From Lentisphaerota bacterium (GTDB taxonomy: Bacteria > Verrucomicrobiota > Lentisphaeria > Victivallales > Victivallaceae), in contig SUVV01000007.1 of NCBI GenBank assembly GCA_015061805.1, forward strand, positions 1 to 64,000: a stretch of 64,000 nucleotides of DNA. The letters run 5' to 3'. Positions 1-7,643 of this stretch are shown here, piece by piece (within the stretch, counting starts at the first letter, position 1; every line of letters starts with the position of its first letter). Under the pieces are notes generated by a model. That model searched no databases and was not told the DNA's origin. It saw nothing but the letters and a program-made list of their open reading frames with translations. The position numbers were made by a program, and so were the translations under genes.

Positions 1-211
1 CACTCTGATACTCGACCCAGGGGATGTAGAGCTGCTTAAGATTGTTCAGACATCCGGTACTCTGACCACGCCGGCGCGCCTGCTGAAGTGCGGGGAGCAG
101 CATTGCTGCCAGAATAGCGATGATGGCGATGACTACGAGGAGTTCAATCAGGGTAAAAGAATGTTCTTTTACCCGTCTGCAGACGGAATTTGCGGATTTC
201 AAAAACATCAT
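1..211 (-). CDS. prepilin-type N-terminal cleavage/methylation protein (3' part outside window)
   Basis: Only the first 70 codons lie in the window; the gene runs off the left edge. The start at 211 is an ATG-ATG pair behind an AGAAAGGA ribosome site. After a short basic leader ending KEHS comes the class III prepilin motif [19 protein letters not shown] with Glu at +5, then a hydrophobic helix and the [18 protein letters not shown] region typical of DUF1559/H-X9-DG pseudopilins. The family is processed by prepilin peptidase and inserted in the inner membrane. The C-terminal H-X9-DG motif cannot be checked here. A promoter lies at 261-288 and the repeat array begins 20 bp upstream of it. Confidence 0.9.
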   Translation of the reverse strand, partial: MMFLKSANSVCRRVKEHSFTLIELLVVIAIIAILAAMLLPALQQARRRGQSTGCLNNLKQLYIPWVEYQS

Positions 212-260
212 CAAATAATCCTTTCTAAAAAAAAACACAATCACACAACAACATGTTCTA

Positions 261-288
261 AATATAGCACCAATAATTTTTTTGTCAA
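261..288 (-). promoter_or_regulatory. sigma70-type promoter for the prepilin gene at 1-211
   Basis: On the minus strand TTGACA (288-283) and TATATT (266-261) are 16 bp apart, about 50 bp upstream of the ATG. The match is seen directly; activity is inferred. Confidence 0.65.
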
Positions 289-307
289 GCAACGGCAAAT
301 TTTTCTA

Positions 308-575
308 CTGGCGCAAAACAAGCCGCCGGGAATCAGGAGCGATATCGCGCATCTTCGCCTGCCGGGCGGTCAAGCCCGGCGACTGGCGCAAAACAAGTCG
401 CCCGGATTCAGGAGCAATATCGCGCATCTTCGCCTGCCGGGCGGTCAAGCCCGGCGACTGGCGCAAAACAAGCCGCCGGGAATCAGGAGCGATATTGCGC
501 ATCTTCGCCTGCCGGGCGGTCAAGCCCGGCGACTGGCGGCAAGTCGCCCGGATTCAGGAGCAATATTGCAAAGCA
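308..575. repeat. 75-bp tandem hairpin repeat (H module), three full copies and part of a fourth
   Basis: Copies begin at 308, 383, 458 and 533 with an exact 75-bp period. Each contains the hairpin GCCGGGC-ggtcaa-GCCCGGC and the string GCCGCCGGGAATCAGGAGC or a variant. The fourth copy runs into the B element at 557. Related hairpin modules occur near 10.7-11.5, 23.7-23.9 and 44.9 kb. Open frames across this stretch on both strands are products of the repeat and have no family resemblance. Confidence 0.9.
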
Positions 576-674
576 GGGCGGGTTTTGCAAGTGAGAAGCG
601 AGGGAAGTGTACTTGAGTACTCGACCCGAGCGGCGAACGCTGCAAGGCGCGCTCCGGCGAAGCAAGATTGCTCC
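557..674 (+). repeat. B element copy 1 (long form, 118 bp)
   Basis: It runs from GGAGCAATATTGC to GCAAGATTGCTCC, so the ends are imperfectly complementary. The centre holds the hairpin GTAC-ttga-GTAC. It begins, read toward lower coordinates, 6 bp after an A8/T8 run that follows a copy of the tRNA-Thr 3' end. Other copies in this window lie at 10544, 10727, 10922, 11120, 11316, 23935 and 44941. Confidence 0.85.
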
Positions 675-680
675 GTGAAA

Positions 681-890
681 GCAAAAAAAATGGAGCCAAT
701 TATCGGAATCGACGAGGAGGGCGAAGCCCGACGAAGAGCCGGAGCAAAGCGACGGCAACCGACAACCAAGTGAGAATTGCGTATTGGCGGAAGCCAATGA
801 GCAAAGCGGTGATACATGACAAAAACAGCGGCAAAATTCATTTTGCAAGATGTTTTTGGAGTGTATCAAAGCAATTCTCACGGAATCCGG
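681..890 (-). repeat. 210-bp tandem unit C1 carrying a tRNA-Thr 3'-end copy
   Basis: The unit starts with an A8 run and a 22-bp exact copy (691-712) of the 3' end of the tRNA-Thr gene at 1112-1133, including CCA. The body 770-881 is bounded by GTGAGAATTGC and GCAATTCTCAC and holds several nested inverted repeats. It is nearly identical to C2, with a few substitutions and one indel. Confidence 0.9.
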
Positions 891-1101
891 GCAAAAAAAA
901 TGGAGCCAATTATCGGAATCGACGAGGAGGGCGAAGCCCGACGAAGAGCCGGAGCAAAGCGACGGCAACCGACAACCAAGTGAGAATTGCGTATTGGCGG
1001 CAGCCAATGAGCAAAGCGATGATACATGACAAAAACAGCGGCAAAATTCATTTTGCAAGATGTTTTTTGGAGTGTATCAAAGCAATTCTCACGGAATCCG
1101 G
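891..1101 (-). repeat. 211-bp tandem unit C2 carrying a tRNA-Thr 3'-end copy
   Basis: This is the second copy of the C unit, directly abutting the real tRNA-Thr gene. Its 22-bp tRNA 3'-end copy is at 901-922 and its structured body at 980-1092. Differences from C1 include the hairpin loop (GGCA instead of GGAA) and one extra T in a T-run. Confidence 0.9.
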
Positions 1102-1111
1102 ACAAAAAAAA

Positions 1112-1187
1112 TGGAGCCAATTATCGGAATCGAACCGATGACCTGCTCATTACGAGTGAGCTGCTCTACCGACTGAGCTAAATTGGC
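1112..1187 (-). tRNA. tRNA-Thr (anticodon CGT)
   Basis: A full cloverleaf can be drawn. The acceptor stem is GCCAATT/AATTGGC, the anticodon stem GCTCA/TGAGC with loop CTCGTAA, and the T arm ATCGG-TTCGATT-CCGAT. Discriminator T is followed by an encoded CCA and at once by a T7 run. It reads ACG codons. Its last 22 bases recur at 901-922 and 691-712, making the 3' end a likely integration or duplication hot spot. Confidence 0.97.
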
Positions 1188-1207
1188 ATTCCCAAGCATA
1201 TTGTTAA

Positions 1208-1236
1208 AATATAACCCCGAAAACGCCGGTTGTCAA
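1208..1236 (-). promoter_or_regulatory. promoter of tRNA-Thr(CGT)
   Basis: On the minus strand TTGACA (1236-1231) and TATATT (1213-1208) are separated by exactly 17 bp and end about 20 bp before the tRNA. Confidence 0.8.
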
Positions 1237-1266
1237 ATAATACGCTATAAAATTCTGCAAAAAGAG

Positions 1267-1295
1267 TTGTATTTATTGTTGACGTGTGATATTTT
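1267..1295 (+). promoter_or_regulatory. possible promoter of the double thioredoxin gene
   Basis: TTGTAT, 17 bp, TATTTT, ending 42 bp before the ATG at 1338. A weaker match than others in the window. Confidence 0.4.
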
Positions 1296-1337
1296 AACCG
1301 TGTGACACTTTTAACTGTACGCGCGGGAGGGAACGAG

Positions 1338-2381
1338 ATGAAAAGATTTATTTTTATTGCAGTGCTGTCGGCAATGGCTGTGCGGTGCTGCGGTGCGGCT
1401 CCGGATGGTTGGTTAAGTGATGTTTCCAAGGCTAAATCTTTTTCCCGGAGCCGAAATCTGCCGATAATTGTTTTATTCAGCGGGGGGGATTGGAGTGAAA
1501 GTTCGACAGAGTTTCTGACCAAACTGAAAAATGCTTCAGAGACAGCAGTTTTCATCCGGGAAAACTGCGTACCGTTGTATGTGGAAGTTGCGCCGGCATC
1601 CCGCTGGACCCGCGATTACCGCGCCCGGCTGCAGGCAGAATTTCCTTTCATAAAAGTTTCGGCGGGTATTCCGTTGCCGTCGATCTACTTTGTTGACAGA
1701 GAATTCCGCAATTTGAATGTACCGGAACCCAATTTCAGTCTTGGCGGATTCAAACGTTCGATCCGTCAGGCGCGAGCTGCACTTGCGGCGATGCCTGCCG
1801 AACCGCGCCCGGAAGAACCGGCGACACCGTCCGGCACAAAAACCGTTGTTCCGGAAAAAGTTACTGCTCTTTCCCAAACCGTAAACAGAAGCAGTTTCAG
1901 AAAAGAAGTCAAAGCCGACCGCCCGGATAACAAAAGCAAGACCAGATATTCCACATCCGAACAGATAAAGGAAGCCCAGCGCCAACGCAAATTGCCGCGC
2001 GACTACAAGGGAGAGCCGCCGCAGGGCTGGTTTACTGATCCGGACAAAGCCAGAGAATTTGCCGCCGCCCGCCGGTTACCGATAGTGATACTGTTTTCGG
2101 GGACGGATTGGTGCGGCCCGTGTAAAGCGCTTCACTCCAAAGTGTTGAAAAAGCGCGATGTACAGAAGATGATAACTTCCGAATGTGTAGGATTGTACGT
2201 AAATGTCAATCCCCGCCAATGGGAAAGCGTCCGGAAAAAATATCCATTCTGGAAAAGCAGAGGTGTTCCGAGCATGGTCATAACCGATTCAAAGTTCACT
2301 CCGCTCAAAAATGTTTCCGGGCGCACATTGTGGTCGTACAAAACATTGCGGCAAGCCATCCGCGAAACACATTCCATGTAA
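1338..2381 (+). CDS. exported protein with two thioredoxin-like domains, first one lacking CXXC
   Basis: 347 aa. The start at 1338 is chosen for the GGGAGGGAACGAG ribosome site; an in-frame upstream start at 1302 has none. Residues 1-21 look like a signal peptide ending CGAA, so the protein should act in the envelope. Two homologous thioredoxin-fold halves follow: one around residues 25-155 where the active site reads GGDWSESS, and one around 230-340 with GTDWCGPCK, a canonical CXXC, and a VPS cis-Pro region. A linker rich in basic and proline residues joins them. The second domain should reduce or isomerise disulfides; the first cannot do this and may bind a partner. The substrate is unknown. 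Confidence 0.85.
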   Translation: MKRFIFIAVLSAMAVRCCGAAPDGWLSDVSKAKSFSRSRNLPIIVLFSGGDWSESSTEFLTKLKNASETAVFIRENCVPLYVEVAPASRWTRDYRARLQAEFPFIKVSAGIPLPSIYFVDREFRNLNVPEPNFSLGGFKRSIRQARAALAAMPAEPRPEEPATPSGTKTVVPEKVTALSQTVNRSSFRKEVKADRPDNKSKTRYSTSEQIKEAQRQRKLPRDYKGEPPQGWFTDPDKAREFAAARRLPIVILFSGTDWCGPCKALHSKVLKKRDVQKMITSECVGLYVNVNPRQWESVRKKYPFWKSRGVPSMVITDSKFTPLKNVSGRTLWSYKTLRQAIRETHSM

Positions 2382-2424
2382 AAACAGGTCATTTCACATC
2401 AACATAAAAAAGAAAGGTTGTAAA

Positions 2425-2856
2425 ATGAAAAAATTTTATCTTTCCGCAGCGGCGGCAGCGGCAATTATCTTCACCGGCTGCACCACGGTCGAATCCACCC
2501 AGAAATTCAACCGCATGGGTCTGGGCACCCCCAATGAAAAGGCGGTCTGCCACACCTACGTTGAAATTCCCGGTTACTATCTTTTCGGAATTCCGATTTT
2601 TGTCGGCAGCACCAAGGGTGACGGCGAAGGCACGATGTTCCGCAACAACCTTACGGCGGAAAATGCGATCTACCTGCTGACCAAAGAAGCCAAGGCACGC
2701 AAAGCCGCCCGCGTGGTGAATGTCACAGTCAGCACCTCGGAAAGTTTCATCTTTTTCGGTATTCACAAGCGCACGATCCAGGCTTCCGGAACGGGTGTCC
2801 GCACCCGCGGTTCAGCGCTTGACCATGCAGCCAGAGAATATGACAACCAGCCCTGA
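2425..2856 (+). CDS. small lipoprotein of unknown function
   Basis: 143 aa. The ATG at 2425 follows AGAAAGG. The N-terminus has a basic pair, an alanine-rich hydrophobic stretch and the lipobox FTGC, so the mature protein should be a lipid-anchored envelope protein starting at Cys. The body (IPGYYLFGIPIFVGS, then an alanine-rich helix and a RVVNVTVS strand) has no motif that I recognise. It lies 43 bp after the double thioredoxin gene on the same strand and is followed by a clear terminator at 2873. Confidence 0.8.
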   Translation: MKKFYLSAAAAAAIIFTGCTTVESTQKFNRMGLGTPNEKAVCHTYVEIPGYYLFGIPIFVGSTKGDGEGTMFRNNLTAENAIYLLTKEAKARKAARVVNVTVSTSESFIFFGIHKRTIQASGTGVRTRGSALDHAAREYDNQP

Positions 2857-2872
2857 TGAAAAAACTTACGCA

Positions 2873-2900
2873 GGCGGCGGATTCCCCGCCGCCTTTTGTT
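2873..2900 (+). terminator. rho-independent terminator after the lipoprotein gene
   Basis: The stem GGCGGCGG/CCGCCGCC with loop attcc is followed by TTTTGTTTATTT. It lies 16 bp after the stop codon. Confidence 0.85.
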
Positions 2901-2926
2901 TATTTACCGGAAACAAAACACCTATC

Positions 2927-3568
2927 ATGAATCAGGATACAATTACAACAGTATACTTTGTCCGGCACGGACAGACCGCCGCCAATGCAACCGGTACGAT
3001 CCAGGGACAGACCGATGTCCCGCTGGATGAAACCGGTTTGAAGCAGGCGGAATTGGTCGGAGCCAGATTGAAAAATTTTCCCTTTGATGTGATCTATTCC
3101 AGTGACTTGTGCCGGGCAGCGGTCACCGCCGGAAAAATAGCCAGCGGCAGAACGGTCATCCGGACTCCCCGGCTGCGGGAATGGGACTTGGGGCATTGGC
3201 AGGGAGTCGCGATCAGCGAAATCAAACTGCGTTTCCCGGAGGAATACAATTTATTTGCGGCAGACTCCCCGGATTTTCATCCGGAAAACGGAGAAAGTTC
3301 AAGGGAATTCCAACAGAGAGCCGGAGATTTCATGCACTATCTGGCAGCGAACCATCCCGGACAAAAGATTTTGTGCGTATCTCACGGCGGTTTTATGGTC
3401 AAAGTGCTGAATCATGTCCTGCAATGCGGCAATTTCCCCAAACGTCCGCGCATGGACAACACCTGCATTGCGGTATTCTCGACTGCCGACGGCGGAACAA
3501 ACTGGCAGTTGATAACCTGGAACGACACCGCTCATCTGGAATCAGAGGCACTGGATAATATCGGCTGA
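2927..3568 (+). CDS. histidine phosphatase family protein (phosphoglycerate mutase-like)
   Basis: 213 aa. The start at 2927 (MNQDTITTVYFVRHGQT) places the RHG phosphohistidine motif at residues 13-15, as usual in the family; the longer upstream frame crosses the terminator. The rest fits: IYSSDLCRAAVTA, then LREWDLGHWQG with the acidic proton donor, then CVSHGG with the second catalytic His. Members remove phosphate from small metabolites, for example in cobalamin assembly (CobC-like) or as generic phosphatases. Neighbours do not define the substrate. No strong ribosome site is visible. Confidence 0.85.
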   Translation: MNQDTITTVYFVRHGQTAANATGTIQGQTDVPLDETGLKQAELVGARLKNFPFDVIYSSDLCRAAVTAGKIASGRTVIRTPRLREWDLGHWQGVAISEIKLRFPEEYNLFAADSPDFHPENGESSREFQQRAGDFMHYLAANHPGQKILCVSHGGFMVKVLNHVLQCGNFPKRPRMDNTCIAVFSTADGGTNWQLITWNDTAHLESEALDNIG

Positions 3569-3593
3569 GTCCGGCGCGTTCCGCACTCTGCGG

Positions 3594-4670
3594 TCACCAC
3601 AGCCGCACCGGAATGTTGAGCAATTCAGAAATTTTGTTCCGTACCGGATGGTGCGGATGAGTCGCCAGCGGCCGGTTCTTGGTGAAACCGAAAGCGATAC
3701 CGCTGTCCCGGTCAAAGAAGCCCTCCGCTCCGGCGGCGCCGCCGTGACCGTATATCCTCGTCCGGTTATAGGATGGTCCGGCCAGCACCATTCCCAGACC
3801 GAAGTGGTGCCAGTTATTGACCGGAACCGTATCATCAATATCGCGCCATTCGGTTTCAGAGGCAAGTTTCAGCATCCGGGGCGAAAGCAGTTCGACTCCC
3901 GGCAGAGTTCCGCTTAAAGCCGCATAAAACCGGGCAAGCGCCCGCGCCGAAGCGCAGGCATTGAATGATGGAATACACGCCCGGCGCAAAGTTTCATTGT
4001 GCATTTTGATGGCATACCATGAAGGATTTTCCGGCATGGCGCTGTCATCGATCGGAACAAAACGGCGGTCAGAAACATCATCGGTGCCGAAGAAAAATTC
4101 GTTTTCGATACCGCAGGGGCGCAAAATGCGTTCCGTCAGGATATCTTTCAGGGGACGTTTTTCGGTGAGAACCAGCAGATTTCCAGCCAGCCAGGCAAAA
4201 GTCAGCGGATGATATACACATTTTTTCCCGGCAGGATTGCGGGGCGTCTGAGCGGAAATCAGCGAACACATCTTATCCCAGTCTGCCAGAGTATCATCAG
4301 AATCCAGACGCGGCAGGATATACAGCCCTGCCCGATGGGATAAAACGTGTTCAACGGTTATTTCAGATTTGCCGTCAACGGCGAATTCACGCCAGAATTC
4401 AGCAAGCGGAGTATCCAGATCGAAAATCCCCCGGTCGACCGACTGCAGTACCGCTGCCGCCAGCAATGCCTTGCCGCAGGAAAAAACCGGAAAGAGATGT
4501 TCCGGCGTTATAGCAATATTGCCGCCGGGTTCAACGGAACCGGCGGCAATATCGATCACCTGCTCACCATTGGCATACAGCGACAACTGACAGCCGCACT
4601 CTTCATTGGCGGCACAGGCGAGATCAAGTTGGGACTGCAGCAGTCTGGAAAGTGTTTTCCAGTTGTGCAT
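3594..4670 (-). CDS. serine hydrolase, beta-lactamase/EstB family
   Basis: 358 aa from the ATG at 4670; a GTG at 4682 would add four residues. The class C beta-lactamase fold is shown by the S-x-x-K motif SCGK (Ser64, Lys67), a YHPLTFAWLAG segment carrying the catalytic Tyr, and the GHGGAAGAEG box near the C-terminus. No signal peptide is visible, so it is probably cytoplasmic and an esterase or peptidase rather than a lactamase. It begins 8 bp after the stop of the NifU-like gene and is probably co-transcribed and translationally coupled with it. Confidence 0.85.
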   Translation of the reverse strand: MHNWKTLSRLLQSQLDLACAANEECGCQLSLYANGEQVIDIAAGSVEPGGNIAITPEHLFPVFSCGKALLAAAVLQSVDRGIFDLDTPLAEFWREFAVDGKSEITVEHVLSHRAGLYILPRLDSDDTLADWDKMCSLISAQTPRNPAGKKCVYHPLTFAWLAGNLLVLTEKRPLKDILTERILRPCGIENEFFFGTDDVSDRRFVPIDDSAMPENPSWYAIKMHNETLRRACIPSFNACASARALARFYAALSGTLPGVELLSPRMLKLASETEWRDIDDTVPVNNWHHFGLGMVLAGPSYNRTRIYGHGGAAGAEGFFDRDSGIAFGFTKNRPLATHPHHPVRNKISELLNIPVRLW

Positions 4671-4678
4671 AATAAGTG

Positions 4679-4909
4679 TCACATCACCCGTTCGATGGTG
4701 ATTTCCGGATCGATTTCATCACGGAGGATGCGTTCCAGACCGTTCTTGATGGTCATGGTGGCGTGCGGACAGCAGCCGCAGGCGCCGCGCAGTTTGAGTT
4801 TCACCAGTTTACCGTCGATGGAGATGATCTCAAGATCTCCTCCGTCAGCCTGCAGATGGCAGCGGAGTTCTTCCAGACGGGCGGTAATTTTTTCAGCGAG
4901 GTTTTCCAT
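4679..4909 (-). CDS. NifU C-terminal-domain protein (Fe-S scaffold)
   Basis: 76 aa, a single NifU_C domain. It has the scaffold motif with two cysteines, GACGCCPHATMTIKNGLE, preceded by LQADGGDLEIISIDG, as in stand-alone Nfu proteins. It should hold or transfer [4Fe-4S] clusters in the cytoplasm. The ATG follows AGGAGAA, and the promoter at 4951-4979 lies 42 bp upstream. Confidence 0.93.
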   Translation of the reverse strand: MENLAEKITARLEELRCHLQADGGDLEIISIDGKLVKLKLRGACGCCPHATMTIKNGLERILRDEIDPEITIERVM

Positions 4910-4950
4910 AATAATAATTCTCCTGTTGAGTGTTTGTTTTCACCTGACTT

Positions 4951-4979
4951 ACTATAAGGCTTGAAGCGTGAAAAGTCAA
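4951..4979 (-). promoter_or_regulatory. promoter of the NifU-like gene
   Basis: On the minus strand TTGACT (4979-4974), 17 bp, TATAGT (4956-4951). TTTTCAC directly follows the -35 box, as at several other promoters here. Confidence 0.75.
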
Positions 4980-5010
4980 GCGGAAAGCGGCGCTTTTTTG
5001 CAAAATATCC

Positions 5011-5035
5011 CGGTGTTAAAAACACCGTTTTTTTT
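5011..5035 (+). other. terminator-like hairpin in a divergent intergenic region
   Basis: CGGTGTT-aaa-AACACCG followed by T8 on the plus strand. It stands between the start of the NifU-like gene (minus) and the symporter start (5140, plus), so no visible gene ends here. It could be an attenuator in the symporter leader or mark the end of a short unannotated RNA. Confidence 0.5.
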
Positions 5036-5139
5036 CATTATCAACTTGAAAAATTAATTTCACGGTGTAACTTATCAAAAAATAATTACTTTTTGATTAT
5101 GTGATTCATCAATGCCGGCGACGGCAGGAAAGGGGTGTT

Positions 5140-7530
5140 ATGACAGAGTTTTTCCGATGGTTTATGAATGATAATTGGCTTTATGTCAGTCCGCTGGATT
5201 GGCTGATCATCATCCTGCCTACCGCTTTCGTGCTTTACATGGGTTGGTACGCCAAACGCTATACCGTGCAAGTTTCGGATTTTCTTTCAGCAGGCAGATT
5301 GTGCGGACGGTATGTCATCAGTATGGCATCGGTTGCCAACGGTCTGGCGATCCTGACCCTGGTATCCTACGTTGAAATCCATTACCGTACCGGTTTTGCG
5401 CTTACATTCTGGTCGAACCTGACCATGCCGCTGGGAATTATCATGAGTTTGACCGGCTTTGTGACCTACCGTTTCCGCGAAACCAAGGCAATGAGTTACG
5501 GACAGTACATCGAAATGCGTTACAGCCGGGGATTGCGGATATTTGCCAGCGCACTGCGTTCGGCATCTGAAGTTATGGCCAATATGATCATGCCCGCCAT
5601 TGCCGGACGTTTTTTCATCTACTTTTTCGGCATGCCGCAGCACTTCACCGTTTGCGGCATTGAAATACCGACATTCAATGTCATCATCGTCCTCTGCCTG
5701 ATCATGGCGATCGGGATCATCTGTATGGGCGGGACGTTGGCTCTGGTGATAACAGACAGTATTCAGGGTATGATGTGTTATCCGATCATGGCGGTCTTTG
5801 CCGGCTTCCTGCTCTACAAATTCTCCTGGAGCAACGAGATCATCCCGGTGCTGACCGACCATGTAGCCAAACAGAACTTCCTCGATCCCTATGACATATC
5901 TGAACTGCGCGACTTCAATTTGTTCAGCATCGGACTGGGATTGATCTTCACCGTTTACAACCACGCCAGCTGGATCGGTGCCGGAAACTCCTCCAGCGCA
6001 AAATCACCCCACGAACAGAAGATGTCCGGTCTGCTCGGAACCTATCGCGGCGCAATGAACAACGTTCTTTACCTCATGGTCGCGGTCGGACTTATCACCT
6101 ACTTCAACCACAAGAACTTCGCTCCGCAGGCGAAAGAGGTGCGCGACACCATCAGCACCCGCATCGCGGAAGGACTTTTCCACGAAACCCGCCACCAGGA
6201 ACTGCATGACAAAGTGGTTTCCGCCGCAGTCAATCAGCAGCCGATCATTCACGAAATCGGCAAGGATGAAAAACTTTCCGATGACAACAATCTTGACACC
6301 AAGTATCTTGCCGCAGTCAAACTGGCTATCGACAACAACCAACTCGATACTCCGGAAGCCAATGCTAATATGTATCAGCAGTTCCGGACGCTCTACTTCC
6401 AGACCATGACCGCCGTCGGCATCCGTCACATGCTGCCGCCGGGATTGAGCGGACTCTTCTGCGTGCTGATGATCATGGCGATGATCTCCACCGATGATAC
6501 GCGAATTTTCTCCGCGGCGCTGACCATAACTCAGGATGTGGTCATGCCCTTTATCAGAAAACCGCTGACTCCCGCCCAGCACATCTGGGTCATCCGGTTA
6601 GTGTCGATTCTGATCGGTGTGATTTTCTATTTCGGCTCAACGATGATGAGCCAGTTGGACTACATTACGCTGTTCATCTCCACGATGACGGCGATGTGGA
6701 CCGGTGCCGGAGCGATGAGTCTGCTGGGCTTGTACAGCCGTTTCGGGACGACTGCCGGAGCGTGGGCAAGTCTTGGTTCCGGCTGTGTTCTCGGCATGCT
6801 CTATATCGGCATGAAGCAGTATTGGACCAATTTTTATGCTTTCCTCAAAGAGATGAACTGGCTGGACGGTTTCACTGCAGTCGTCGAAAGCATCTCCCGG
6901 CCGTTTGAACCGATCATCGTCTGGCGGGTGAATCCTTACAAGTGCTTCATCAATGCCTACGAATTCAACCTCATCGCCTTTATCGTGGCGATGACACTCT
7001 ATATCACGGTCTCCAAACTCACCTGCAAAGAACCGTTCAACCTTGACCGGATGCTCCACCGCGGCAAATACAATCTGGACAATTTGAACCAGAGCAAAAC
7101 CGCCTGGACGTTGCGTACCATTTGCAACAAGTTGATCGGCATCACGCCGGAATACACTTTCTGGGATCGTTTCATTGCCCGTTCGATCTTCCTCTACTCG
7201 ATCGTATACCGCTTCATCGGTTCCTTTGTCGTGATCGTGATCTGGAATATCTTCTACCGCTGGCCGGTTGAGTGGTGGAGCCGCTACTTCTTCGTGATCA
7301 GCCTGCTGGTTCCGGCAATCATTGCGGTCATCGGCAGTTTCTGGTTCGGAATCGGTGCGGTGGTCGATATGCGGCAACTTTTCCACGATCTAAAAAACCG
7401 CAAATTGAACTTCCTTGACAACGGTCAGGTCGAAGGTAATATGTCCCTGGCAGACAAGGCGGAACTCGAAGCCATCGATGCCGGAAGCAAATCTTCTGAA
7501 AACACGGAAAATGTTAAAAAAAGTATCTGA
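5140..7530 (+). CDS. sodium:solute symporter family protein
   Basis: 796 aa from the ATG at 5140 behind GGAAAGGGG; an upstream GTG frame is less likely. Many hydrophobic helices occur from residue 25 on. The order matches SSF transporters: a DFLSAGR motif at the first loop, then MASVANGLAILTLVSYVEIHY, FGMPQ, and a central GAGNSSSAKS segment. It is longer than the usual 500-600 aa: a hydrophilic insertion of about 100 residues (roughly 320-425) interrupts the bundle, and a C-terminal extension adds membrane segments and a soluble tail. The family couples Na+ entry to uptake of sugars, amino acids or other solutes; the substrate cannot be read from the sequence. Confidence 0.85.
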   Translation: MTEFFRWFMNDNWLYVSPLDWLIIILPTAFVLYMGWYAKRYTVQVSDFLSAGRLCGRYVISMASVANGLAILTLVSYVEIHYRTGFALTFWSNLTMPLGIIMSLTGFVTYRFRETKAMSYGQYIEMRYSRGLRIFASALRSASEVMANMIMPAIAGRFFIYFFGMPQHFTVCGIEIPTFNVIIVLCLIMAIGIICMGGTLALVITDSIQGMMCYPIMAVFAGFLLYKFSWSNEIIPVLTDHVAKQNFLDPYDISELRDFNLFSIGLGLIFTVYNHASWIGAGNSSSAKSPHEQKMSGLLGTYRGAMNNVLYLMVAVGLITYFNHKNFAPQAKEVRDTISTRIAEGLFHETRHQELHDKVVSAAVNQQPIIHEIGKDEKLSDDNNLDTKYLAAVKLAIDNNQLDTPEANANMYQQFRTLYFQTMTAVGIRHMLPPGLSGLFCVLMIMAMISTDDTRIFSAALTITQDVVMPFIRKPLTPAQHIWVIRLVSILIGVIFYFGSTMMSQLDYITLFISTMTAMWTGAGAMSLLGLYSRFGTTAGAWASLGSGCVLGMLYIGMKQYWTNFYAFLKEMNWLDGFTAVVESISRPFEPIIVWRVNPYKCFINAYEFNLIAFIVAMTLYITVSKLTCKEPFNLDRMLHRGKYNLDNLNQSKTAWTLRTICNKLIGITPEYTFWDRFIARSIFLYSIVYRFIGSFVVIVIWNIFYRWPVEWWSRYFFVISLLVPAIIAVIGSFWFGIGAVVDMRQLFHDLKNRKLNFLDNGQVEGNMSLADKAELEAIDAGSKSSENTENVKKSI

Positions 7531-7536
7531 AAAAAT

Positions 7537-7565
7537 TTGACAATTGCTGTTTGTGGAGATAATGT
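7537..7565 (+). promoter_or_regulatory. promoter of the membrane protein gene at 7644
   Basis: TTGACA (7537-7542), 17 bp, TAATGT (7560-7565). A TATAAT overlaps at 7565-7570 but would need a 22-bp spacer. Confidence 0.6.
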
Positions 7566-7643
7566 ATAATCAAAGCAAGCGATTTTTGCAGTGTTTTGCA
7601 AAAGTTGTGTCTAAAATATAAAAATTGTTGAGGGAGGTAAATT

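Noticed and set aside
713-790. tRNA-like molecule ending in the tRNA-Thr 3' copy
   Set aside because: A GCCAAT is available to pair with the acceptor strand, but the T-stem 5' arm is absent, so no cloverleaf can form.
161-1141. Several frames of 80-190 codons on both strands
   Set aside because: They run through the H, B and C repeats in many frames at once and none has a ribosome site or a protein-like pattern.
2720-2926. Longer N-terminus for the histidine phosphatase
   Set aside because: It would overlap the lipoprotein gene and its terminator and displace RHG far from the N-terminus.
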